DNA from: Stenopsyche tienmushanensis
Taxonomy: Eukaryota; Arthropoda; Insecta; Trichoptera; Stenopsychidae
DNA: 64,000 nt
NCBI GenBank assembly: GCA_008973525.1
Contig: WACJ01000099.1
Coordinates: 682,001 to 746,000 of the forward strand
Reading direction: 5' to 3'
Part shown: piece after piece, positions 1 through 11,283 of the stretch
How positions within the stretch are numbered: the stretch's first letter is position 1
How the letters are laid out: each line of letters starts with the position of its first letter
The notes under the pieces: generated by a model
Database searches by the model: none
What the model saw: the letters and a program-made list of their open reading frames with translations, nothing else
What the model was told of the DNA's origin: nothing
Translations under genes and position numbers: made by a program

Positions 1-597
1 TTGGCGCTTTGTTCCAAAATATATTTTTTCTCGAAAAAAACCATCAAAATAGCAACTGTTATTGTCGTGTGTATTTTCAACAAAGGTAGCACCTTCCTGC
101 TTCATATGATCGAAATGATGTGCATCACAATTGGACCGCAAGCAAAGATAATTGCCGATAAAAGGGATATGGTCGCGTAAAAAAAGCCGACGCTGCACAT
201 TCCGCAGCATCAAAAGAGACAAGATTGACCCAAAGACTAAAGAGGTTAGCTGAAGAAGACTTATTTGAAGAAACGGAAGGCATCCTCAATGCTTCTGGTA
301 TAGCAGATTACGTGTAACTATTAAACTTTTCATTTTATTCGCACATATTATAAAAAGTAAAAATATGTTTAATTTTTTTGCTGCAAATCACCTGTCCAGG
401 ACTTAGGACTTCCGTGGTGAAGAATGTCATTGCTCGTCCACCGGCAAACGTGACTCTCCCCGCTCCCACTAGCATAATTTGTCTAACTTTAAAAAATATT
501 TTTATGTTCAATAAAGATCGCTTAATCAACATACTAAATATCAACATTTTATATTTAATACTTTTCGCAAAAAAAATTTAAACCCAACAAGGTAGAA
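1..597 (+). mobile_element. TTAA-target (Kolobok/Mutator-like) transposon, 3' part, copy 1
   Basis: This stretch matches 34.8-35.5 kb almost base for base over the transposase C-terminal coding part (about 1-317) and the 3' non-coding tail. The tail ends in CCAACAAGGTAGAAA (583-597), the start of the right terminal repeat seen complete at 35507-35527. The terminal GTCCC-TTAA is missing here and a Tigger transposase remnant follows directly. The coding part is broken: it has two extra bases relative to the copy at 34.8 kb near base 34 and a stop near base 178, after which a neighbouring frame stays open to a stop at 315-317. The 5' part lies outside the window. It is a dead copy; the superfamily name is inferred from the target site and from the transposase type. 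Confidence 0.75.
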
Positions 598-1046
598 AGT
601 TTTTTCCACGTCTCTTTGCTGCCATATAACTTCAAACCAATAATATCATCTTCATTCAAGGGAGTATCCTCAAACAATCCATCGACATCATTTTGAGAAA
701 GAGCATCAAAGCCTTCTCCACCAAATTGATTAGCCAAAGCAATGATTTCAGCTGATAATGTCGAAGTTTTTATTATTTCTCCATCTGTAACACATTCAGG
801 CTTAACTGCTTTCCAACAAGAATTTAAAGCGCGTGGAGTTATCCGAGATACCACACATGAAACTGTATTTATACAGTCCAAAATTGAAAACCTTTTCCAA
901 ACTTCAGGTACTTAATGACTCATTCTCTAGTTTATCCAGTATATGTTGATAAGTGTTCTTAATATAATACTTTGTAAAATTGGAAATGATGCCCTGATCT
1001 AGTGGCTGAATTAAGCATGTCGTGTTGGGTGGAAGAAACACTATTT
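555..1046 (-). pseudogene. Tigger/pogo-type DDE transposase, C-terminal remnant
   Basis: Read on the minus strand from about 1046, the translation carries FLPPNTTCLIQPLDQG, the block around the last catalytic region of jerky/Tigger/pogo transposases (DDE_1 family). It continues to a stop near 913. After a frameshift a second frame, open from about 907 to 555, holds CWKAVKPE and an acidic LSQNDVDGLFEDTPLNEDD tail typical of the C-terminus of these proteins. The N-terminal half is absent. The last residues run into the terminal repeat of the neighbouring TTAA element, so the natural C-terminus is also lost. It cannot make a working transposase. Confidence 0.8.
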
Positions 1047-1085
1047 GGCCTCTATAGAAAAATGAGGATAGGTTCTATTATTTTT

Positions 1086-1135
1086 GAAAACCGCATAACT
1101 TCAAAATGCATAAAAACAAACCCAAGTGTATTTAT
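1086..1135 (-). repeat. Tigger-family terminal inverted repeat
   Basis: The plus strand reads GAAAACCGCATAACTTCAAA and onward to AAGTGTATTTA. Its reverse complement is the recurring ACACTY-AAACC...GAAGTTATGCGG motif found near 14.4, 48.1, 48.5, 56.3, 58.8 and 59.45 kb. It sits on the 5' side of the minus-strand Tigger transposase remnant, so the two probably belong to one internally deleted element (about 600-1135). Confidence 0.6.
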
Positions 1136-2095
1136 AATAAAATATATTCTTGTAATGCTATTATTTAACATTATTATTTAAATTTAGTTTGTTTTTAGCC
1201 AAATGAAAACACGATTATTTGTGTGATTACGATATAATCATTAGTCATAGGATTTTGAACAACTCAAAATATGTACATAATGTTTATGTACGTGAAAAAT
1301 TTTATTGTGCATACATTATTTTTACTGCATATTTTATTTCCAAGACATCTTTCTAGTGACATTGCTTGTCATTGCCTTGTTATCGTGTAAATGTATTTAT
1401 ATTTGCGAACATAAATCCCTACTATAATTGCATTTTGCCATAATTTAATAGTAGAACATTAATATAAATTTATATCATTTTTATAGTTAAAGAATGTATG
1501 GGTCGGGCGAGAGGATAAAGCCGCTGCTATTTATATAATGATAATATTAGACATAATTCGGAGTAAGGATATTGATAAAATTGGAAAACACGCGCCATAG
1601 TCCAATCAATAAAATGGGAAAAAATACATATTATAATAAATTTACTTATCTAAGAGAGTTGAGATAAAAATTAGCAACCAAATATGCATGGTAACCATGC
1701 GAGGGTTAGCATCGGATATAATTAAAAGCTGCCACGTGATAAACATTTACAAGATAAAAATAAAATAAAACAATTTTATAACGCAACACATCAGCAAAAT
1801 TTCGATTTGCATTGCTGTTATCAATAATATATAATATTTATCATTCATAATTAAGAATAATAGCATACCAGAGAGTAGTGATGTCTCCGTCATAATCAGG
1901 ATATGACCGATTTCTATTCGCCAATCGCAATACAGGATCAGAGGTTCCTCTCGCAGCTAAAAGGATGTCTTGTTCGAGTGCCATTGGAAGAACAGGATAA
2001 CCGCAGTAATCAATATGTTCCCCAATGATATTGACCCTGAATAATACAGTACAAACGATTATATTTTTCCCAAAAAATCAATCAATCTTATTTGA
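1136..2095. other. Gene-free AT-rich stretch
   Basis: No coding or repeat structure that I can support. It holds short A/T runs only. Confidence 0.5.
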
Positions 2096-2097
2096 AT

Positions 2098-2165
2098 CAC
2101 GCACCCTGAAGCGACAGTTATTCCGATAAGGGTGGGGTGGAGCTCATTTGAAAGAGCGGGACCTA
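2098..2165 (+). repeat. Family E (CAGGGAARCTACC) repeat fragment
   Basis: This 68-base piece (CCTGAAGCGACAGTTATTCC, then GATAAGGGTGGGGTGGAGCT) matches the inner part of the inverted-repeat element at 11284-11507 and the piece at 39641-39770. It is a fragment without termini. Confidence 0.5.
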
Positions 2166-2170
2166 AGACT

Positions 2171-2440
2171 TATAGACTGAGAGTCGGCAGCATAAATTGA
2201 GGATCATCTAACATATGTGGATCATTTAATAGTTGTGTTTTGGCGTGTTTCCGAACTATCATTATAACAGTCTGGCGGCTAAGTGCTGTTAGGTTTGGGT
2301 TGCCAGACTATTACCAACTTGTTAAGATAGTGCCATATTGGTTCAAACTTGTCGAAGCTGACCTTAAAATGATGTCAATTTAAAAGACTCAGAACACAAC
2401 TATTAAATTAATCATATGTGTTAGATGATCTTCAATTTAT
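2171..2440. mobile_element. Foldback MITE (family D), copy 1
   Basis: The ends are inverted repeats of each other. The left arm at about 2190-2236 reads AGCATAAATTGAGGATCATC, then TAACATATG and TTTAATAGTTGTG. The right arm at about 2395-2440 is its reverse complement with a few changes. A second copy lies in the last hig intron (36311-36582), with the inner part in the opposite orientation. No coding capacity; a non-autonomous DNA element. Confidence 0.7.
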
Positions 2441-3360
2441 TTTTTCACATGCAATTTTATGTTCGTTGAGGTGACGACTGAATATTTCAATCACCTTTGT
2501 AGTTAAATCATCGTTCATTGCTGTAAGAACATGTCGTCCACCATGAAAGCTTAAACGCCCCCCAGTGGGGAACGAATTTGGTTTAAAATGCATATCTTTG
2601 GAGATTCGAGCCTATAATCGCAAACAAACTACTATTTCAGTGATCGTATTCGCTGTTATTGATCTGAATGAAAGAGATTAATACGAATATTGACAAATAA
2701 GTTAATCCGTATGATAAAATAAATTTATCGTATTTGGATTATTTTGGCTTTATTCCTATCACCGGTATATATATATACATATATATAAAATCAAAAATAG
2801 ACATGCCATTATCATGATGGACGGGATGTTTATATTATACATTATTCAGAATAATGTGCGTAGGTAAATTGTTATCATTGTGTGATAAAAACATTGTTTT
2901 TAAAATTCACTCCATATTTTTGTCAAGTCAATATTTAAACAACGTCTACAACATCAACTCGCTCGAGTACATATTTTGAAACTGGAGCAGAAAATTCAAT
3001 AGAGCGATAAAAATCAAGATTGTGTCGTTCAGGGGTTGAAAACATACATCATATTGTTCAATGATTTGTATGGGGGTGGAAATTGTTTGAAGCTTATATA
3101 GTAATGATTAAATGATTTAAACGTCAGTAATAAAAAAGGGAAGATAATTGATAATTTAGGGCCACGGAATAAATGTGTACATAATTTATAATATCTAAAA
3201 CAAATAAAAGGATGCCGGAACTAAGATTATTGCGCATGCGCCATAAAAATGTAAGATGGATTGATTGTAAACGACAAATAGCATGTTGATGTTTACCTTC
3301 CTGGCACCCGCACATAGAAATCGGGCATGATCGAGAATTTTTCAAAGAAAAATTGCTTTA
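2441..3360. other. Gene-free AT-rich stretch
   Basis: It contains a short (TA)n run near 2767-2788. No open frame or repeat match is convincing. Confidence 0.45.
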
Positions 3361-3369
3361 ATTTAATGA

Positions 3370-3702
3370 GCCTTTCCGACTCCGGTGGCGGAAGAATCGG
3401 GACGTCGTCGTTCGACATTTGGGGTCGGGAGGTTGTGACACGTGCAGCGAAGAGGTCGCGACTGAACGATCGTTATCGCAACGGTAGTTTATCAGCCGCA
3501 TCCCGCCCCTCCCGTATCTGCCAACACCGACAGCTTAACGACCGACTCATCTTCTGGCGCAGCTTTCAATGTTCTGCGCATAATTTAATTGAGGTCAACA
3601 GCCAGAACGTCAAAAATGGCGCGAATACATACACATTGACAATCGGCTCGCTCGTATAAAAGCGCTTCAGTATTGCCATTCGAAAAAATACCGCACACAG
3701 TT
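3370..3702 (+). promoter_or_regulatory. CpG-bearing block ending in a TATA box (possible promoter)
   Basis: Bases 3370-3560 are clearly richer in G, C and CpG than the surroundings. They are followed by TATAAA at 3655-3660 and initiator-like TCAGTA (3667) and ACAGTTG (3697). The spacing from the TATA box is about 13 or 43 bases, not the usual 30, so this is weak. If real, it could drive a non-coding first exon of the membrane-protein gene at 9.7 kb. The 110-codon frame across it has no recognisable product. Confidence 0.22.
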
Positions 3703-5510
3703 GAACGCTATTGTTTTAAAATGTATTTAAAGAGCGACAAATATGACCTAATTCGTTCATTTAAAAATATTTACACAAACAAAATAAATATAGTGAATAT
3801 TATCAATTTATTTTCGTTCTTAAGGAAGACTTAATTTATATTTTAAAATTACTATATAAAATACTACAATAAAAAAAATAATAAAATATTTTTGACAAAA
3901 AAAAATGTGGCATGTTAATTATTGGCTGTTACGATATTTATTAACCCTATCGGGCCGAAAATCGCGAGACAGAGATGGATGTCTTGCGTTTCATCATACA
4001 CTCGTGCATCAATGACAAAGTCGTGTCGTAAAGATACCCCTACACGTCTTAACATTCTAAATATATATTTTTTAATAAAAACTCGTTAATATTTTAGCCA
4101 TCGTAAAATTTAGGCTTAATTCACTGAAACCGCTATCGTCGGATAAGCTATTAAGAACAGACTGAGAGTCTTGAAGTTGAAGCTCGATTGTTCATGTTAT
4201 CTTGCGAACAGGAGTTTGTTTTGATAATTAAGATACGAGCATCATTTTTATCGTTGATCAATTTTGTTTTCCCCCATGAATGTTCTGGAGTGTGGAAGTA
4301 AACTGGCAGGTTTGCACAACAACCCTGTCCTTTTATTTTCGCAACACATTAATAGGCGAAAATAGCTGAACAATAGAAAGCAAATACCATGCAAGTTGAA
4401 CATTAAGAAATATTCCGAATAAATATTGTGTGCTATCAAAAGTCTCAAGGTTCATTTATTGAGCCTGGTTCATAATCAAGCTGCAGTGGAGCTGACAGTG
4501 TGAAAAGTGATTTTACATTAGTGTGAAAGGGTTAAAGTACTACAGCAGACTACATGGAAAAATGGTAAATTTTCTGCGGGCGCCCATGCGTCCTAACCAA
4601 TTTCGATGCAGTTCACGTTGGACGTATATATACGTCGTGCCCACTTAACAGGTTAAATGCAGGAGTTAAGCACATTGCAAGCACGATCTAATAAAGTATA
4701 TAATATTGTAGTAAACAATTTTATTATCATTTTTTTTTATTGTACACTCGATTATTCGAATTAATAGCAGGAAGAAGAGATAAAAAATATCTAAAAACGT
4801 GGATTATTATAACCATTAATTTTGATTGTCTTAACAAGTTTAATTTTCTTTGTTTTACACAATAAATTCTAAATAAAGTTATTTTGTAAATCTTACAAGT
4901 GAACAATTAATACCACAAAACAGAATGAGATATGAAAACTTCGATGAAGATCCGCAAAACGTTTTTTAATGGCTCTTCCCACATTTGATACATTTATTAT
5001 ATACATTTGAAGATCTTAAATATTTCAGTTCATAATTTAGAACTATCTCAATTTCTTAAGCCTGGGGCTATTTTCATAAATATATCCCTTGCAGCGAGTT
5101 ACAATATTGAATATAGAAATTGGAATAGAGCGCTTTCGAAAAATTAAACAATTTACCATTTCACTTAAGCAGAGAGTGTATGATTAATAAGCGTATACAA
5201 ATAAACCTTAATGATACTAAGGATATAGCTCGAGTAGATTAAAATAAGCATAAGATAACTAGCTAAACATTGCTCGTTATATCCGTTATTGTTTTTAATA
5301 TCATTGATATGATCACATAATTTTAAATGCGCATTTCAACTAAATATGTATTGCAAAACAAAATAATTTAATATAATTACTTACACGAATGTTATATTAT
5401 TACTAACTATCTACTCACATTACACGTATGAATCATTTCAATTTCAATTAGGTTGGGTAATTAGATGAAACGTATTTCGATGGATTTTTCAAATGGTTAA
5501 TGGATGTCAA
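3703..5510. other. Gene-free AT-rich stretch
   Basis: The only structure I see is a perfect 16-base palindrome, GACGTATATATACGTC at 4621-4636, in a block that ends in CACTTAACAGGTTAA. This resembles termini of piggyBac-like MITEs, but paired ends could not be shown. Confidence 0.4.
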
Positions 5511-5511
5511 A

Positions 5512-5785
5512 TTTAACCCTTTGAGTAGTGAGCTAATTTAAAATCATCATAAATTTAGATGCTGTATTTGTATTTCCGACACTTATCATCCGTACAAATC
5601 CACTTATCTGTCAAGATCGCCGCTGCGCGTATGAAGCTTGTACATATATAAATAAACACTGTCGATAGAATAGAATATTCGGTTCATTCAAGTAAACATA
5701 TACAATACACTTGAAATCGATTCATTTGGGTTATCATTATTAGTCTCGATACAATAACACCTCGCGATCGAAAGCCATATCAGAA
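5512..5785 (+). repeat. Dispersed repeat family F, copy
   Basis: It begins TTAACCCTTTGAGTAGTGAG (5512) and runs through the shared blocks AAATCCACTTATCTGTC and GAATATTCGG. The same order of blocks occurs at 16255-17113 (interrupted), 45195-45612 (reverse) and 63132-63391. There is no coding capacity. The TTAA start hints at a TTAA-target MITE, but the two ends are not clear inverted repeats. Confidence 0.6.
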
Positions 5786-8685
5786 AATGCCTACAGAACG
5801 ATTACGAACTCTCATTACAAAACGAAGTTGTCCGAAGAAGGCTTTTATTTTATTTTATCGGTTGGGTTGGTTGTTAAAGTTTTACAATAGGTTGAAAATA
5901 TTGTTGTCTTTATTTTATCGGTTGGATCGGCGCAATGTTTAAGCGATAAAGAAAAAGATATCCATATATTTTTTTCGAATTCTTAATTCTGGTGCCACTT
6001 TTTCCCATGATCAAAAAGATTAAGAGCTACTGCTTTAACCATATTGATTCGCCCGCCTTTCGTCTAATCCGGGAGAGTCTTAACAACAAAAACTGCGACC
6101 AGCTATAAGCCGACCAAACTGTTAACGGCAAAACGTTTTGATCCACGCAACACGTGCACATAACATATATTACGTTCTGTTCATTAATATTTTTTTAAAT
6201 TACCATTTATTTTCAAATTTCGAGTATGAAGCCTGAAAAACCCGCAAAATTAATTACAAATTGACACTGTTCATAACCTTAAAAAAATACGAGCGGAAAG
6301 ATTTTTTTTTTGAAATCTTTCAAATTTATTGGAGCCGTTATTTTAAATTTGATCCAGAATTATTTGCTATGCAATATTTTGATTGTTATAGAAAATCTAT
6401 TGTATTTTTTTAATGATTAGTACCTGGCCGAAAAGGATATACACTGATGAGCCACACCGCTTGTGGCGGATTCAGTTGAGCGTTGTTCGTTAAGTGGGAT
6501 TGGCTTGTCAGCGGTGAGTTTTATGGCGATTTACAATAAATTGCTGCATAATTACCACAATAAGTAAATTAAAATGCGTATATTATGTGTATGTTGTTGA
6601 GTTTATGTGTTTTATAATAATTTTGTACGCGTTTCCAGTCTGCGCCAACGTGCCACACCTTTCTGCATTCTAATACCAATATGGGCGTGTCATGTATCAA
6701 CGTTTAATTTGTTTGCATTATTATTTAAGATATATTGCTTATATATCTAGCTTGTTGGCGAACGATGGCAACAGCCATGTAAAATCGTTTATCAAATAAT
6801 TTTGTGTATGCCCATGGGTCGAGTTATGTTTACATATTTGTATTTGATTTGATATTAGAGCCTGTGTCAAGCTTGTGATGGATCATGAGGCTTAATGGAC
6901 CAGAATTAAATCTTGAAGTTAAAAATTATCCTATCGAATAATTCGAATAATTTGATAAAAATGTGTCAGCGAAATGTTTTTCCTACTAACCTATATGAAT
7001 CATCATTCATTAATCATGAAATAATTGCGCAAAAAACCTCAATAACGATTACATTAGCGACAGTAGGGCATTCCTTTTTTGTTATTTTTATGTTATGATT
7101 GGATGTACTCGCTTGCTCGCTACAATTTGCTTTAATTTTCATGAGCAGTTTATACCCGGCCTGCACTAACGCCGGTTGTCACATCGCTTGGTATTTCTTC
7201 ATCGGTTAGCGCTCTACACAATGCGAATATATTTTTAATTTTCTTTTATGACTCAATATAGTGTTTATATAGATACAGATTTAATCTATATACATTTTAA
7301 AAATGTATTAAGGTATACATAAATCGTGTTAGCCACATCATCAGCGAAGGCGACCATTTTGACACTGCCGCATACATCGAGAAGTATTGATGCTCCAGAA
7401 TTTGCCAGAGGAACTTTTGAATACCTACCTACACTTGGGATTATTGTATTATATCCACTTTTCATCGCCAGTCATGGTACAATGTAAAAAACCTTTTCTT
7501 TGTTGTTCCGCTGCAAGTCGTTCACACGCAAATAGTCGCCCTCTCCCACGTCTCGGCTTTAAATTGTAAGGCACCCAAGATCCTTTTGTATCATTTCCGA
7601 TGCCGTCAAACGGTCCGAAACTGTTGTTCGATCAACTCCTAATAATTTTGCTTAAGTTCATTTGACATGGATCTTCATCAAGCAATGTTTTTTGCTGCTC
7701 CCATCAAAATAATTATTTTTGAAGCGATTAAACCGAACTCTGCATGTTCTTTCCGCCAGAGCATGATCACTATAGGTCTCCATAAGGATATGTGCAGTGA
7801 TAAAGGAATAAAGTAGTGCAGCAATATTCCTCGCAAATACGGTTTAATTAGCATAAAATTCACACACCTTGGGTTCGGGGTCCTAAGTGTTAATCTATCA
7901 CTTGTCTTTGAACTAGGTTCATCCTGAATTACTGCTTATGAAAAAGGAAATACATTTAATGACTAATCAAGTCTGATGAAATTTATTTGATTAATTTGAT
8001 GACTAATAAAATCAGGCAGGACCACTTGGGAGTGACCATTTTACGACAATTAAATTATTAACACTTGATTCTGAGCTTGTTACATGAATTAAGCAATTAA
8101 GCGTGCATTATTTAAAGTGAATAGTTACTTGCAATTGAAATTTACTGACCAATGATACAACATGTGTGTCAGCTGTTTACGCCCAATCAGTATACGTTCT
8201 AGTGGCGTCCCGTTTATGGATGTTATGGTCATTTATTTATTTTGGTTAGTTTCGGTATAAATTTGAATGGATTCATCATTTTTTTGGACGGCATCCCTTG
8301 GTTGATGTCATCACACGCCACTAATATGTACCATGGCAATATATGAGACATACTTCTTTCAAACGTTAACATTTTGGCAATACAACTCATTCTTCATGCA
8401 GTCCAGTATAATCGAAAAGGTCGTTTTGAGTGGTTTTTCACTGTCTTCCAAGGTAAACTGCTCAGTCTTTACAAACCTCCCAAACAATCGAGACAGTCGC
8501 GAAAGCGCCCGTCGATACGTTCATTCAGGAGACCCGCTGGGTGTGCGTTCTAAATGAAGCTCGGAGGTTATGCTACCTTCAATATTGAGCAAATGAGGAG
8601 GTGAATATATGATACAGACAAATGGATATTGAAGAGATGTATAGTTCGGTACTGTTTGTTGACGCACTATGATGATGATGACATA
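5786..8685. other. Gene-free stretch
   Basis: No exon, RNA gene or recognisable transposon could be supported. Short fragments near 5770-5900 (CTCGCGATCGAAAGCCAT, GAACTCTCATTACAAAACGA, then TTTATCGGTTGG) are degraded reverse-strand pieces of family A. Confidence 0.4.
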
Positions 8686-8687
8686 TA

Positions 8688-8850
8688 TACAGGGTGCGGC
8701 AGGGAAACTACCTTATTTTAAAAATGAATAACACAATCAGTGTAGTAGATATTGGTTTAGTTCTTTTTTCCATGTTACAGAGAGACATTTAAAGATATGC
8801 TGTTTTCAGTATCGTTTTTACAAGGAAGTGAATGTATGATATAGACCCTT
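8688..8850 (+). repeat. Family E terminal fragment
   Basis: It starts at ACAGGGTGCGGCAGGGAAAC and continues CTACCTTATTTTAAAAATG, then AATAACACAATCAG. The same start is seen reversed at 62125-62163 and, without the first bases, at 39452. The CAGGGTG end resembles the termini of insect DNA elements; the other end was not found. Confidence 0.5.
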
Positions 8851-9334
8851 TTCCATGAATGGATATTTATGAAGCGATAGTCCTGCAGTGATTATGATAA
8901 TATGGCTAAAATTTTAACGAAATTAATTGTCAATGTCAAGTCTATTGCAATTAATATTACCGAAGATTCCTAGAGAAAGGATTTATTAATGGAAGTCATA
9001 GAGGAAAATCCCTCATCTCCTGCGCCTATTCTCATGCAGAATATATCTTTAATTTAAGCGGGTTTAGATATTGAGAGATTTTTCATAGTCGTATTCCGTT
9101 AGGATATACATTTTCTATTTAGTTTCGTTACTGTTCTTTTCTGCTGGTTTACATCTCTGTTACGCTTTTATAAATGATGATGAAACTGTCTACAAAATGC
9201 CGATGAATTAATTGATTGTGATGATTGATCGGTGCCTTAACTCCCAATTCTACTTTGAAGCCGATATTCAGCACAAAGTTCATAGTAAAACCGCCCGGAC
9301 TGCAATGTGATTTAATTTTTAAACCATCTAATAT

Positions 9335-9560
9335 ATAAAAATCTATTTGTTCGTATGTAATGCGCTGCCGTACCGTTCATCAGATTGCGATAAAACTTCG
9401 TCCACTTATTGCTAAGGATTGCGCGAGCAACATAGGCGTGGTCATAAAAAATAATATTTTGTTTGTTCGTATTTTATGCGCTGCCATACCGTTCATTCGA
9501 TTGCGATAAAACTTTGCCAACTTATTGCTTGCACTTTCTCAAATAATATAGATATAGCAC
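9335..9560 (+). repeat. Dimeric dispersed repeat (family G), copy 1
   Basis: Two tandem units begin at about 9348 and 9462. Each contains TTTGTTCGTAT, ATGCGCTGCC, then ACCGTTCAT and GATTGCGATAAAACTT. The same two-unit structure is present in reverse at 50165-50420. No coding capacity; element class unknown. Confidence 0.6.
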
Positions 9561-9725
9561 AATTAATTTGCAGTAGAATATGGTGCAAATTTACTATGAG
9601 TTTCGATGAAATATTGCATTATATTGTTATATACTATTTGATGGTAGCGAGACTTTAATATTAAATTTATTTTTAACACAGTGATTTTTCTTTTGCAGGT
9701 ATTTCAATGCTTCTAATTATCTGCA

Positions 9726-10147
9726 ATGTCTAACATTGATGAAAGGACTGCATATTTGGATCAGCCTTTTTTCAAGAAATCTGAACTTGGCGATTTCACC
9801 CCGTTCTATGTGGCAATTGCTATCTGCTCAGTGATTGGGGGATTCATATTGATTTTGAATATCATCTGTTGCTGCTGCTCTAAACACTCCGAATATTGGC
9901 AGGATAGACACACAGGTATTGTTATGATGCTAATGAAATTGAGAATAAATCGAAGCGTAAATTTGTAATTGATTTTTTTTTTGTATCAGGGAATCGTTGG
10001 CTCGTTTCGATTTGGTCTGCGACTCCGCACAAACAACCGCCTCTCGATTATACTGAGCTAGAAAAGGGAATATCCATTGTCCAAGCTCAGTATCCAAAAG
10101 TATCGCAAGATTATCTCGAACTCCAAAAGAGGGAAAGCGATATATAA
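9726..10147 (+). CDS. Small single-pass membrane protein (115 aa), two coding exons
   Basis: Coding exons are 9726-9915 and 9990-10147, joined by a 74-base GT-AG intron with a T-rich acceptor tract. The joined frame is 115 codons. A further acceptor (TTTTGCAG, ending 9698) lies 27 bases before the start, so at least one upstream non-coding exon is expected; I could not place it. The N-terminus is hydrophilic. Residues 27-48 form one membrane segment, followed at once by a cysteine cluster (ICCCCS), a likely palmitoylation site. The cytosolic tail contains ATPHKQPPLDYTELE and ends in LELQKRESDI. I recognise it as the type of small conserved membrane protein annotated as uncharacterised in insects, but know no function. 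An 8-codon upstream ORF (9707-9733) overlaps the start. A second ORF follows after 29 bases, ahead of the only poly(A) signal. Confidence 0.8.
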
Positions 10148-10176
10148 GTAAGGATTGGATCCTCGACGGTTTTAAG

Positions 10177-10350
10177 ATGGCTTTCATTATTTTGTATCCG
10201 GCCGTTGCCTTTTTGGCCCTTTTCATTGTCGGTATTATTATCGTGATGTTGCGGTTTGGACCGAGGCTTTGTAATTTACGTCATACTGCTCTCACAACGC
10301 AGTATGATTGGGATGAACATGCATACGAGCAAAAAGTATCATATGCATAA
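10177..10350 (+). CDS. Second small membrane ORF (57 aa) on the same transcript
   Basis: This 57-codon frame begins 29 bases after the stop of the preceding membrane-protein ORF. Its ATG has the favoured context AAGATGG (A at -3, G at +4), better than that of the upstream ORF. Residues 4-25 form one membrane segment (AFIILYPAVAFLALFIVGII). After it comes a basic stretch (RFGPRLCNLRH) and an acidic, aromatic C-terminus (QYDWDEHAYEQKVSYA). AATAAA follows 15 bases after the stop, and no poly(A) signal separates the two ORFs. Translation would need leaky scanning, reinitiation or alternative splicing; GTAAGG right after the first ORF's stop codon could serve as a donor. The balanced, non-repetitive composition argues for a real peptide, but no homolog is recognised. 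Confidence 0.6.
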   Translation: MAFIILYPAVAFLALFIVGIIIVMLRFGPRLCNLRHTALTTQYDWDEHAYEQKVSYA

Positions 10351-10364
10351 ATATGTTAACTAAT

Positions 10365-10370
10365 AATAAA
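10365..10370 (+). terminator. Poly(A) signal AATAAA for the two-ORF membrane-protein gene
   Basis: This AATAAA lies 15 bases after the second stop codon. It is the first canonical signal after both small membrane ORFs, which supports one shared mRNA. Confidence 0.55.
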
Positions 10371-11283
10371 ATATGCGGCTATGCATCGTTCGAACTTTAA
10401 TATTCAGTACATTTTTTAATTTTTTTTGATTAAACTTACACGCGTTTACCCATAGTTTTTGGTCAGTCTTGTGTATTAAATAGTTTCGGCAATTCCTCAT
10501 GAGACAAATAATTCATAAAAATCAGCTGACATAGAACTTTTAACTTAATGTGTCCCGTACGTATTCATATTTACAATAATTTTGCATTTTAATCGCACAA
10601 ATCTATTTTTTTAATTATTTGGATGGATTAAAAAGTAAATGTTATTTTTTTAAATTAAGGCTTACATTCCATTAATTATTTTAGATTTTTATAAATTCCA
10701 AAATGGAATATGCCAATAGTGTAGTGTTACATATTTCATATTAATTATTTTTACTATTGTGAATAACCATTGCATTGATAAAGTCTTGCGATGATGCGGA
10801 GCGCTGTTTTTATAAGGCACTCCTATCTTGCTGCACCACTGAAATGTATATTCAGTAATACTCTTTATTTTTTTATATCATAATGCAGAAAAAATGATTG
10901 AAGTATTGCATATTTCTTGGAACAATTGCTATTTTTTTTTTGTTGATATAATATTAATAACCATATAATTATATTTACACAATTCGTGCCTTATTCTAAT
11001 TTATGATTCAAGCATCATTTGTATTTAAGGGGGGAAACCACCCAGCCATTAAGAGGCTGATTATTTAGTGTTTTTTGCTGTTTTGATATGTTTGTTTGAT
11101 ACCGAAAACGAGAAATTTAAGGCAGTAATAAATAGTATAAACTAAGGTCTGGTTGTAATGGAGAAAGGTGTGCTTTAGGCTCCATTCCAAGAGCTTTACC
11201 ATATAATGTGGTTTCTCTCCGTAAGCATAATTTATGTCTTGAAAAGTAAACGTATATATTACACGAAAAAGATCTGACTAAAT
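10371..11283. other. Gene-free AT-rich stretch
   Basis: Nothing supported apart from poly-T tracts (10925-10940) and short A/T repeats. Confidence 0.45.

Noticed and set aside
3327..3659. 110-codon frame in the CpG-bearing block
   Set aside because: Explained by fewer stop codons in GC-richer DNA; the sequence has no family resemblance.
5512..5785. Family F as an LTR or solo LTR
   Set aside because: No TG...CA ends, primer-binding site or polypurine tract could be placed, and no internal retroviral-type genes occur nearby.
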